Source of the DNA: Gnetum montanum
Lineage: Eukaryota; Streptophyta; Gnetopsida; Gnetales; Gnetaceae
Direction of reading: 5' to 3'
NCBI GenBank assembly: GCA_015680685.1
Contig: MNCI01004661.1
Location: 1,223,690-1,287,689, forward strand
DNA length: 64,000 nt
The notes below the pieces were generated by a model. That model ran no database searches. It had not been told where the DNA came from and saw nothing but the letters and a program-made list of their open reading frames with translations. Made by a program: the position numbers and the translations under genes. Shown here one piece after another: positions 32,493-43,564 of the stretch. The first letter of the stretch is position 1, and each line of letters opens with the position of its first letter.

Positions 32493-33367
32493 TGATAAAT
32501 CACATTTGTTGTAGGCTATGATATCGAAGCTACAATATCATGTATTCGATATTAGAGCCCATGCTACGACATTAGATATTTGATATTGTGGGACTTGCAC
32601 CTTCCTATAAATACAACACTTAGGTGCATGGTCTGAGACATAATTTAGTCAACCTATATCGAAACTTCTGTAGTTTAATTTCATAACTTAGCGATAAAGT
32701 GAATGCTCACAGCATGTTGTTGAATAGGTCTCTAGAATCCCTATTCGAGTAAAGTGTACTTGGGCACATTTCATGATAGAAATAAAGATTGAGATTACTT
32801 TTCATCATTGCAACATCCACTTAGTTTTACTATTTCACTTAGCATAGTTTTTACTATTTTCTTAGCTTAATCATTTACACTACCAAGTATTTTACTTTCC
32901 TTATTCATCGGTAAAGCAGAATGAGTACAACTAGTTTCCAACATTTAAGTGTAATCATTTGGTAATCTAGTAGTGATTTCACTTGATTCGCTCAATAGTG
33001 AACTCACTTGGTAATCCCAATAATGGTTACATGAGCCCAAGGTGTGTACGGAAAGCAAGGAATGGATACTCATCACTCTAGGCTAGAGTAAATTTTTTTT
33101 TTTTTGTTTTCCTTAGACTTAGAACTATTTTCACACTTTACCATCATAGCTAGGAGATATGGTCCACCAACATCAATATATCATACACCTCATTGAGAGC
33201 TAAACCATACGCATAGATTATACTAGCTCTACATGGAAAGACAATGATCCTAAACTTTAACTAATTACTAGCATAATCACATTGCCTCATCCATGGATTA
33301 TAACCAAGCTACCCATGAACACTTGTATCTTGTATGGTTGGCTATTGGACTACTCCACCGCTCATCA
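32493..33367 (+). mobile_element. Element E 5' LTR
   Basis: 875 bp. U3 contains several ATATCGA/GATATT palindromic bits. TATAAATA lies at 32606-32613. A weak version of the poly(A) hairpin (TCCCTATT and AATAAAGA) spans 32738-32788. The sequence is clearly related to the 3' LTR at 51892. Confidence 0.9.
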
Positions 33368-33368
33368 C

Positions 33369-33387
33369 TAACACCATTGGCAGGGAC
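33369..33387 (+). promoter_or_regulatory. Primer-binding site of element E
   Basis: TAACACCATTGGCAGGGAC follows the LTR end. It is a decayed tRNA-Asp-type site. Confidence 0.6.
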
Positions 33388-33502
33388 AAGTCAATGTATT
33401 CTTAGTAATTGATTTCACAAAGTTCATTGTACTTGAAACACAAAGTCAAACTCCATAATTCTAAGAAAAGCATACTTAAAACAAACATCTTAAAAATACA
33501 AC

Positions 33503-33666
33503 ATGGCTTCAAACAAGAATGCAACATCACCTACTAAGGAACTACAAATAAGCAGTGATAGATTTGAAGAGGAAGAAGACTAGAGTATGCCAATGCAAAT
33601 AAGGATCTCATATTCTCATCATGATCCTTACTATCCTAATTTCACATTCATCTTTCATTAGGATGG
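33503..33666 (+). pseudogene. gag: gag of element E, N-terminal piece
   Basis: ATG at 33503-33505 (MASNKNATSP), then an acidic stretch and YYPNFTFIFH, matching YIPNFIFILHQD of element D. The frame is cut at 33666 by element F and resumes at 43565 with a LDGEIFKG stretch equivalent to the D segment LEGNIV. Confidence 0.75.
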
Positions 33667-34473
33667 TGATGAGCAGCAAGGTACCCCTACGCTCAACCAT
33701 ATGAATATGAGCGTTTCACATGCAATCCGGTCGAATTCCAAGGACTAAGTGCCTATCCGCCTTCGTGGAACAATAACAAGTTGGTTAATCATTGTCTTCC
33801 CAAACTTACTTGTATGTCACGGTTGTATGGTTAAGTAAGCCTAAGGCATATGATTTTTATGAGAAAAATCACTAAGCAACTAATCCAAATTAAATACTCA
33901 TTAACTAAGTCCTGAGTGCTCCTAACACCAGTATTCGTTTCCACTTGTCGTCCACATCCTGAACCAATGCAACGCTACTAGGATTACCAAATGCTAATCG
34001 TTACTGGGTTACCAAGTGCTACACGCATGCTTGAAGCGATCGTACTGAGTGCATTTAACTAAGAGAGCTGTAAGGTAAGAGAGATCATTAATTAACTACG
34101 AAAGCATTAAGTAATAATTAACACTAATTAATCTAATTTGTATGCTGCAAGTTTTATCATAAAGTTCATCTTTATTGCTGTACAAAAAGTGTTCTTAGGT
34201 ACACAATGCTCGAATATAGATTCGTTCACTCTATGACTCCTACTGTGGGCATGCAGAAATAATTCTAACTCTGGAGGGAAAATGGCAAGAGTTTGGCTAA
34301 GGGTCTCACTTCTAATATTGAAAACCAAGGGTGCTGCCTCTTATTTATAAATGAGGAGAGAGGCTACAATATCGAGTATCTAACATCGCATGGTTGATCC
34401 GATATTGCATACGCAATATCGTGTAAGCGATATTGCATACACGATATCGTGTACACAATATCCTAGTTCATCA
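33667..34473 (-). mobile_element. Element F 3' LTR
   Basis: TATA box (plus orientation TATTTATA) at 34343-34350. The U3 end at 34384-34462 has a run of CGATATCG/GCAATATCG palindromes, expanded relative to the 5' LTR. One arm of the poly(A) hairpin is mutated (34169-34176 versus 34214-34221). Confidence 0.92.
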
Positions 34474-36420
34474 TACCCCCTTGACTTAATGAAAACTCAT
34501 CCTCGAGTTCCTTACAAAATATTGGAAAGGTATGAGATTATTAATTGAATGATCATTGACGCTGGAATAGGGTGACTAACTCAATCATGCCCAATGAATG
34601 GATTGAAAATACAATACATGATAGCATTAGTGTTCATGACCACAAAAGTGAACACTGTACACCAATGACATCCAACTTTATTTGGTAGCTGGGAGATAAT
34701 AAGGAGAGAGAGAAAAGAAGAAGACGTATTGCTACCGATGCCAAGATTGCACCTTCCATTGTCCATCCATAGCCATGCCACCAATCTTGGTCCTTTTGCA
34801 AACGTTCCACTTCTAGTCCATCCTGAGTGTTTCCTCCAAGTCCAGTCCCTTGTTGTATGATTACCATCTACACATACAACATAGTCACAAATGAGCAAGG
34901 GTAGATAAATCATAATGCAGTTCATACCTTGCCTCGATGTAAAGTGCATTAGTTGATTTGTGGTTATGGCAAATACTAATTACATAGATCTAACACTAGT
35001 GACTACCTAACGTGTAAGGGTTAGAAAAATTGAAAAAAAATTTGCCGTGGCCCCCATGACTAAGAGTGATCCTCCGATAGTGATAGAATGGAAAAAGGGA
35101 TAAGGAATAAGAAAGACTGGGAAAAAGTAACAATGGTAACGCCAATAAAATGGATGTCATAGATGGGGATGAAACAAAAAATTGGTGATTGCAAATAATG
35201 TTTAAGGGAAAGAAGTTAACAAGTGCACCAAAAAGGAATGCCAGTGGGTCCTCCCCAAAGCAAGCTTATGCCCTTGATGCCCTAACAGACCCCCAATCCA
35301 AAGAGTCCATAGGCTCTAGCAATTATCATTGGGAAGTAAGAGTTGAACACTTTCCCACAAGAAATTATCGAGGAAAAACAATGCATCAACCAAGGTATAG
35401 ACTAATGAAAAAATTGGAAATGAGGTGAAAAATGGAAAAGAAATATGAAGAAGAGAGAATGGAGTGGAAACCCAAGAACCAGGTTAAGTAAAGTCCCTTG
35501 TGTGTTGTATGGTTAACGTGACTGAGTAGAACTCATTCCAAGTCCAGGCTCAACAAATCACATTCAATGACCTCGCATCAACACATTTGACCAACCCATC
35601 CTCTTGAAGCAACAAGAATGCCTTTACAAAAAAGTCACCACCATTCTGAGGAGAGTGAGATGGAGAACCAAGAAGCGAGAAAGGGCCTTAGTTAGAGGGA
35701 ACCTTCAGGCCTAGGTAACATGTCTTTCCATGCCATAACCAGTGCATGTAGCTTAAGTGCATTATTACGTCTAAGGGGTGTGCTTTGAATTCTCACAGTT
35801 TTTTTTTTGTGTTTTTTTGCATGAGAACCAGACCATGCAAAGACTTATGTTTATGTGCTCAACTTTCGAAGATTTGATGAATGGTCATAATGGTAGAAAA
35901 CTCAAGAAAAAATATCCAAAAACTCAAGAGAATAGCCAACACAAATGCATAGAATCCCCTTGAAGTCACACCCTTTTCATCCTTTGAGTCTTTCCTTAGT
36001 CTGAGAAATACCCAGTCACCAATTCGTTAACAATTTTATTGAGGAAAAGGACTATACATTTCCAATCCAAGGGAAACCATAGGATTTATGGATGCATGAA
36101 CGTCATGGACTCATTGCTTGTTTTAATCAAAAGAACATACCTTAATATCAACATTATACTTCAAAGGTAAAATCCAAACATTAGCAATCAACATGGTATT
36201 ATTCATGTCACCATCATGAACACTTATTGGGTGATAAACAAAATAAAGTAATCATACAAAGAAATGGTAAAAATATGAACAATGGTGTAAGACAAAAATA
36301 AGAAAGATTAAAAAAGATGTGCAAAACAAAAACATGTGAAACAAAAATGTGTAAAACAAAAACTAAGAAAGAACTGAGGGCCTTCAATGGTTAGCAGAGG
36401 TGGCCATCCCTCCCATGACT
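34474..36420 (-). other. Conserved non-coding region between IN and 3' LTR, element F
   Basis: Counterpart of 26844-28793 in element D, minus strand. Polypurine-like motifs: at 36405-36420 (a variant, AGTCATGGGAGGG), at 35049-35062 (TAGTCATGGGGGCC) and at 34474-34487 next to the LTR. Shared blocks are M3 at 36096-36118, M1 at 35705-35727 and M2 at 35241-35268. The open stretch at 34581-34949 is DNA-similar to 28353-28616 in element D but does not keep one common frame, so I do not call a gene. Confidence 0.6.
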
Positions 36421-36559
36421 GAGTTGAAAGGAGGAGATCTGAAATAATGAGCAAGGTTGCTTACCTACAGAGGTAGCATATGTTCTGGCCATCCTAAACT
36501 CATGGAAAGGTTTTGTTTGTTGCATGTTGACTAACAGTCTCTTATCTAGGCTCTCAGGT

Positions 36560-39500
36560 TTGTATATGGTCATGGCTCATGAAGGGAAAGTTTCATAGAT
36601 GATGTAAGGTCCTTCCCACAGTGTTTCAAATTTGGTATGTTGTGACACATGTGTGGGGTTCCAATAGAGAACCTTATCTCCTAGCTAGTACTTGACTCTC
36701 CTAATTTTCAGGTCATGATGTTGTTTATTAAATGCCTTGTGCAACTCATTAGATGACAGGGCAAGTAGTTGGTTCTCATATAGCAAGTTCAGAGTCATCA
36801 ACCTTTGTTTTTGTGCTAGATCAAGGTCAAGGTTGAGGTCACATGTTGTGGCTAGTGTACAGAGCTCAGTTTGGACGGGGAGCGTTGGAAGTTTTCCATA
36901 CACTAACTCATAGGGAGAGTAGCCTATAGGGAGTTTCCATGTGGAATGGTATGCCCAAAGAGCATCATTCAGCTTAGTGCTCTAGTCTCGCCTATACTTG
37001 CTAATGGTTTTGATTAGTATCTTCATAATCTCCCTATTAGTGACCTCGGCTTGACCATTTTCTTGGGGCTGGTATGGTATAGTTAATTTATGCTCAACCC
37101 CTAAGCGTTGCATTAACTTCCAAAAAGCTGCACCTGTGAAGTGTGTACCGTTATTTGAGATAAGTGCACGCGGCACACCAAACCTATTGATGACATGTTG
37201 TTGAACAAATCGTGCAGCTGTAGATGATGTGCAATCTTTAACAGCAGCTACTTCAACCCATTTGGTTAAGTAGTCTATGAAAACTATGATGTAAGCTTGT
37301 CCATTGGACATTGGTGTAATGGATCCCATGAAATCAATTCCCCAAATGTTGAAGGGTTCTAACAGTTGAATCCATTGTTGTGGATCCTCCATTCTAGCAA
37401 TTATTCTCCCATCACATTGATAGTGCTCACAAGATTGGACAAATAGATGGGTGTCTCAGAACAAGGTAGGACAATAACACCTTGCAAGCAGGATCTTAAT
37501 AGCTATTCGTCTCCTAGCATAGTGACCCCCACAAGGGCCCTCATGAGCATCTTGGAGAACTCTTAGTTGATCTCCATTGGGAACACACCATCGAACCAAG
37601 CCATCGGGACATACTTTGTAAAGTTGTCCATTAATCTCCATAAAGTACTTGGCTCTATGAAGAAACTGTTGTTTCTTCTCAAGGTCCAACTCTTGTATTG
37701 TTTGTTGGGTAAGGAGATAGGTAAGAATGCTACTGTACCAGTTTGTCTCCATGGGTGATTAGTTATTCACTACATTGGCAAAGAGGAACCCATTAAGGAA
37801 ATGATCTGAATACGCATCCTCTTTTCTATCCCAATGCAACTAAGATAAATGATCAGCAACTACATTCTTGGTGCCCTTGTGATCGATCATTATCAAATTG
37901 AACTCTTGTAGGATTACCATACATCGTATAATACGGGGGCTTACCATTGCCTTATTCATGAGGAACCGAATTGCACTATGATCCATGTGTATGAATACTT
38001 TGTACCCCAATACGTAGTGCCTAAATTTTTCTACTGCAAACACTACAGCCATTAATTCTTTTTTTCTAGTAGTGTAGTTAAGTTATGCACCAGCTATACT
38101 TTTACTTGCACAATGGATGTAATAAGGGCATTTCTGGTCATCTAACTATGTAAGCACAACTCCTAAGGCATAGTTGGATGCATCAGTCATGACATGGAAC
38201 AGTTTGGACTAGTTAGGATCTTGTAGAATGGGTGTTTCTACCAACTTCTATTTTAGAATTTGGAAAGCTAGTTCGCATTCCCTGGTCCACTTGAAGGGTA
38301 CGTTCTTTTTTGTTAACTCTACCAATGGTTTGGCCACCTTTGAAAAGTTCTCTATGAATCTCCTATAGTATCCAGTGTGTCCAAGAAATGACTAAATATC
38401 TTTGACAGTTTCTAGTTGTCGGGTAATTCCTTAGCTAACTTTGATTTTTTCAGGTTCTACCTCTATCCTTGCATGTAAAATTTTATGTCCAAGTACTACG
38501 CCTTATTGGACCATTAAATGGCTTTTCTATTAGTTGAGCCTTAGATTAGTTTCTACACATCTTTTCAGCACTTGCTCCAATCGGTCCAAGGCTTTATCAA
38601 AACTAGCTCCATAAGTGGAGAAGTCATCCATAAAGACTTCCACACCATTCCCAATCTGCTGCTGGAATATGCTTAGAACTAAGCGTTGAAACATGGCAGG
38701 GGCATTGCACAAGCCAAATGGCATTTGTTTATATGCAAACATTCCCCAAGGACTGGTGAACGTGATTTTGGCTTGGTCTTTTGGGACTATTTGTATTTGG
38801 TTGTATCCGCTATAGCCATCCAGAAAACTATAATAGCGATTCCCTATGATTGTGTCTAAGACTTGGTTAACAAATGGCAACGGAAAGTGATCCTTAAATG
38901 TTGCCATGTTTAGTAGCCTAAAATCTATGCACACCCTCCATTTGACTCTCTTTTTAGGCACGATTACCAAGGGGCTAACCCATTCGCTATAAGCAATGGG
39001 GTATATGAACCCTACCTTTATAAGCTGGTCGATTTCTTCTTTCACTACTTGCTTCAAATTTGGGTTCAATTGCCTCTGTGGTTGTTTTCGAGGCTTCATG
39101 GAGGAGTCAGTGTAAATTTTACGCTGGCATATCCTAGGATCTATTCTAGTTAATTCCAAATATGACCAGGCGAAGGCTTTTGACCACTTGTTTATTACCT
39201 TGATCAGACTTTCTTTTTGTTGTGGAGCAAGTCTTGCGTTGATGATTATCAATTTTCCATTCTTAAGGAACGTGTATTCCATACTAATGGGCAATGGTTT
39301 TAGCTCTTGTTTAAATTTCTTAGGAATTTCCAACTTTCCCCAGTTGATGTTTTCTAAGTTAGGACTGGGAAGTTGGTGGTGGACTTGCTCTAATGCATTT
39401 ATGCTATCTATGTAAGTGCAAGTCAAACCCTCAGTTAGTTCCATGCATATAAGTGAGCTGCTTTCTTAATCAGCTATCATCCACTGGGTGTCTTCTTGTC

Positions 39501-40225
39501 GTGTGGCTGCTGCATACAGGCACTATTGTATGTTGATTGTTTTGCACACTAATTGCATGTAGGCAATGTTAAACTTTGCACAACCCATGATCTCTGCACA
39601 CAATTGCACCCTGTGTTACTGTATGCAATGCATGGGACCTTCTTCTTCTCGATCTTTCCAAAAAAAATTTCCTTAGATATTTCCAGGGAAAGATCATGGA
39701 TTCCTAGGCACACATCGATAGTGCTTAGCCATGACCTTCCCATTATGATTAGGAATTCCCCCTTACTATTGTTCACTTGTATCACCAAAAAGTCAGGCGA
39801 ATACAACCATCCACAAATAGTGGTAACAATGTCCTTCACTAATACCAAGGGAACAGTGATGGACTAGTCAGCTAACTCTAAACAGATATTGCTCTTTTTT
39901 AATGGAGGCAAGTTCCAAGCCTTATACATTTCTTGGGATATTAGGTTGACACTGGAACCTGAATCCAAAAGAGCTTTGTATGGCTCATTCCCAGCAATTT
40001 GTAGATATATTAGGGGACTCCCAGGGTCAAAGAATTTCTTGGGAAGGTGGCCATCTTTGATCCAATCAGTAATGACATGTGTTAACATGACCGTATGTGT
40101 TAAATGTGGTGTTAAGTTCGAAGGGTGCTCTGAAGCTTGAGTTGATACGGAGGTGTCTAAAGACTCAACCACTTGTTGTAAGGGCTTTGTTGGACTGTTA
40201 GTTCTGAAGAAAGATCTTTTCTTCA
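36560..40225 (-). pseudogene. pol: pol of element F (PR-RT-RH-IN)
   Basis: Protease 40110-39560 (LLDSGSSVNLISQEMYKAW, near 39960). RT inside an unbroken 304-codon stretch, 39444-38530 (SEWVSPLVIVPKKR, FLDGYSGYNQIQI, PFGLCNAPAMFQRL, VFMDDFSTYG; catalytic Asp pair at 38623-38628). RNase H about 38290-37830 (HMDHSAIRFLMN, ADHLS). Integrase about 37530-36560: zinc part HEGPCGGHY, core WGIDFMGSITPMSNGQ, C-terminal tail to about 36560. The second catalytic position reads LISNNGTHF, an Asn where element D has Asp, so this integrase would be dead even if translated. The catalytic Glu is kept in QAEVTNREI. Several stops separate the domains. Confidence 0.92.
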
Positions 40226-40229
40226 CACG

Positions 40230-42625
40230 GTTGTCAGAACCAATAGTAGGTTGAGGATTAACAACCCTTGTGGCATTACGTTGCTTTGCCTAAGCAAGGA
40301 GCTCACCTTGCATTACTAGAGCAAGTGGTAATGGAGCTATTAGTGAGAGAGATGCGGCTGGATTGGAAGGATGGTACACTTGTGGAATGTCGCCCCTAGG
40401 AGAGGGAGTCCTATAGTATTCACAAGCTTGGTAGTGATATTGGGAAGCAACATGACCGACAAAGTCATGTGGAGAGATTCGATGTTGCACGTAATATCCA
40501 TATGGGTCAGGTTGCTAGTAAGGATATTGTTGCCTTGGTGGTGGCATTCCCCATGATTATGGGTGCTGCCACTATTGATGCTGCTCAATTGGTTGTGGTG
40601 GAGTTCCACTTGGATAATACGTTATAGGTTGGTGGAACTGCCTTGGGTTACCTTGGGGATAATGTAACTGTCAGGATGTTTGTCATTTGTTTAAACGTGG
40701 ATTAAGTGCATACACCCCAGGCTCCTACAAATGTGAGATCATAGGGCAACATCCCTTGGGATGGTCATATTGACATATCTTCCATCCACTATCCTCATCT
40801 ATATCTAAGTTCACAACATCTTCAATAATAGCAACTTTACCCTTACCCTTGTTACGTGCATTTTCCACTTCTTTCTTTTTTTTTGTCATGATCACTACCT
40901 CGCTCTCTAGACTCCTCTACTACTTTGAGAATAGTTTGAAACCTATTATCTAGGGAGTCCCACATTTGGTCTACCTTTATCGATACTTCTAATGCTAACT
41001 TTTCAATAGGTAAGGTTTTTCTATTCACCATCTCTTCGAGTGGTGACTCTTCCTCATCCTCACAAAATCTTACTCCCTTCCTTCAGAGGGAAGGATCTCG
41101 ATTATATTCTTCTACACTTTCTCTCTTTCGTAGCTCACCTTCTTCCTTAGCAAATTTCTCCAGTAGTCTATGAATTTGATGGGACCTAAGCTCAGATAAC
41201 CTTTCTTAGACATAAGTCCCAAGGGTTCTTCTCGTTTCATGCCTAAGCCCATCTACGAGATGGCGTAGTTGATCCTACTACAAATAACCATGGCCAGGAC
41301 AATGATGTAATAGTGCATAAGAGTGGCCCATGGCAGCATCCAAGGGTTCATGACTTCCTTGTTTCCATCCTTGGATTTGCTTTCATAGGTTAGACACCTG
41401 GGAGTACGTTTGGTACTTATCATTGAACAATTCTAGCATTGTACTCCACCTACGAATGCATTTCGGTTCTAAGGATTAGTACCAGCTTTCAGCTTCTTTT
41501 ATTAGTATTTTTGGGAATAACTTAAGCTTTTGCCACTCGTTTTCTATGTTTTGCAAGGCACACACATCATGAAATGATTGTAAGTGATTTTGAATATCAG
41601 CGTTATAACCCCCTTCAAATCATGGGATGTTATTCATGTCTAACCTTTTGATCCTACTATCTTTTTGGTGCCTTGTTGGAACTCTCACAACCTCAATTAT
41701 ATCTAGCATGCTTCGCGTAGCGAGTAGGGGTTCATCATGATCATCTTGTTAATAGCATCTATGGTGCTGATGTGGTTCTATACTCTCATCCTCTATCTTC
41801 TATGGCGTGACTCCCTAAAGTGCTCTCATCCTCTATCTTGGTTGTCTCATCTATGAATTCCACTTTGTTTGCCCTTATCCTCATGATCTATTTCTCTATG
41901 GCTACATCCACACACGAAAGGAGAGGGTGAAGGATACGATGAAGGTGAAGAAGAAGGAGAACCTCCACCATGACGATGTCTACTACGTTCTCTTCGGTGG
42001 TCTCTGCCTCGATCGTGATTGCGATTTGAATGCCCACCTTTGTCATGGGTCTTTGTTCCTTTTATGAACACTTTGTGTCCATTGGTATCAACACTTGGGT
42101 TGTGAATAGTAGAATGAAGGTTTTGATACACAACCCCTTGGCCAAAGTCAAGGGGAGGAACATCGTTATGTGGGTGACTACCTGAGGTAGGTTCATCGCC
42201 CTCAATTTCACTTAAAACGTGGGGGCATCCTTAGACCATTTTCCCTTCAAGGATTTATGGTGTCTCTCCTATTAATAATCTCTTTGACATTGCACTTTGG
42301 TAGGACAATAGTCTCTCAAATCATAGTCCTGCGCAATGTACTCTACATGTAAGTGTTGCATGCCTATTCGTGTAAGAGCACGAAGAAGCATACTCAGGAC
42401 TAAACGGTCGAGAGGTAACACTATCTTACCTTCCAAGTCACACCAACGCAACTATTAATCTTGGTGGAGAATAAAGGTGAAGTCGGGTACATATTCATTG
42501 GGATGAACATATACCACACAAAACTGTTGAGGAACTGGTGGATCAACGTCACGTGTAGTCTGCCGCTGATTGCTTCTTGTGTTAGTCCTAGGCAGTGAAG
42601 GGATTTTGTGTGAAGAAGAAGACAT
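40230..42625 (-). pseudogene. gag: gag of element F
   Basis: ATG at 42623-42625 (MSSSSHKI). N-terminal block with DFTFILHQD, an SR-like section (42131-41847, GGSPSSSPSSYPSPSP), DEPLLATRSMLDI near 41720, capsid-type domain (about 41650-41350), a helical part, a Cys motif with KICQYDHPKGCC at about 40790-40745 whose first Cys is Trp, and a Pro/Tyr-rich tail (40680-40230). Unlike D and H, the DEPLLAT segment is followed by an Arg codon rather than a stop. Confidence 0.82.
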
Positions 42626-42737
42626 CTTGTCTTATTCAGTGTGCAATGTAATATTATCTTTTTCTTAATCAACCCTAAGGGTTCATTCCAATGATGTAAA
42701 TGATTTCCTAAGTTCTACTTAGTGCACAAACAACTAA

Positions 42738-42756
42738 GTCCCTGGCAACAGCGCCA
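42738..42756 (-). promoter_or_regulatory. Primer-binding site of element F
   Basis: On the minus strand TGGCGCTGTTGCCAGGGAC, two bases inside the LTR. It differs at two positions from the tRNA-Asp-type site TGGCGCCGTTGCCGGGGAC. Confidence 0.85.
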
Positions 42757-42757
42757 A

Positions 42758-43564
42758 TGATGAGTGGCGAGGTACCCCTACGCTCAACCATACAAATATG
42801 AGTGTTTCACATGCAATCCAGTCAAATTCCAAGGACTAAGTACCTATGCACCTTCGTGGAACAATAATGGGTTGGTTAATCATTGTCTTCCCAAACTTAC
42901 TTGTATGTCATGGTTGTATGATTAAGTAAGCCTAAGGCATATGATTTTTATGGCTTTTATGTGTTTTAGATCTTGCACTAATATGGAAGGGGATTAAAAT
43001 CACTAAGCAACTAATCTAAATTAACTACTCATTAACTAAGTCCTAAGTGATCCTAACACCAGTATCTGTTCCCACTTGTTGTCCACATCCTGAACTAGTG
43101 CAACGCTACTAGCATTACCAAACACTAATCATCACTGGGTTAACAAGCACTACACGCATGCTCGAAGTAGTAATACTGAGTGCATTTAACTAAGAGAGTT
43201 GTAAGGTAAGAGAGATCATCAATTAACTATGAAAGCATTAGATAATAATTAACACTAATTAATCTAATCTTTATGCTGCAAGGTTTATAATAAAGTTCGT
43301 CTTTATTACCGTACATAAAGTGTGCTCAGGTACACAATGCTCAAATAAAGATCCGTTCACTCTATGACTCCTACTATGGGAACGCAGAAATAATTCTAAC
43401 TCTGGAGGGAAAAAATGGCAAGAGTTTGGCTAAGGGTCTAACTTCTACTGTTGGAAACCAAGGGCGCAGCCTCTTATTTATAAATGAGGAGACATGTTGC
43501 AATATCAGGTATCTGACATCACATGGTTGATCCGATATCGCGTACGTGATATCACAGTTCATCA
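42758..43564 (-). mobile_element. Element F 5' LTR
   Basis: 807 bp. TATA box (plus orientation TATTTATA) at 43475-43482. Perfect poly(A) hairpin at 43300-43351. Compared with the 3' LTR it has about 40 extra bases near 42955-43000 and lacks the expanded GATATCG run, so the equal lengths are a coincidence. Confidence 0.92.
43300..43351 (-). promoter_or_regulatory. Poly(A)-signal hairpin, element F 5' LTR
   Basis: AATAAAGA and TCTTTATT form a perfect 8-bp inverted repeat. The loop includes GTGTACCTGAGCACAC, as in element D. Confidence 0.55.

Larger units (their letters stand above)
33667..43564 (-). mobile_element. Element F, full-length Athila-like LTR retrotransposon nested in E
   Basis: 9,898 bp, inserted in the gag of element E in the opposite orientation. 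Both LTRs are 807 bp with TGATGA...TTCATCA ends. All pol domains are present and it is the best preserved pol in the window, though still with stops. A clean target duplication is not visible: the left edge TGATGA also matches host sequence, and the right flank AATGA may be a changed copy of GATGA. Confidence 0.93.
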
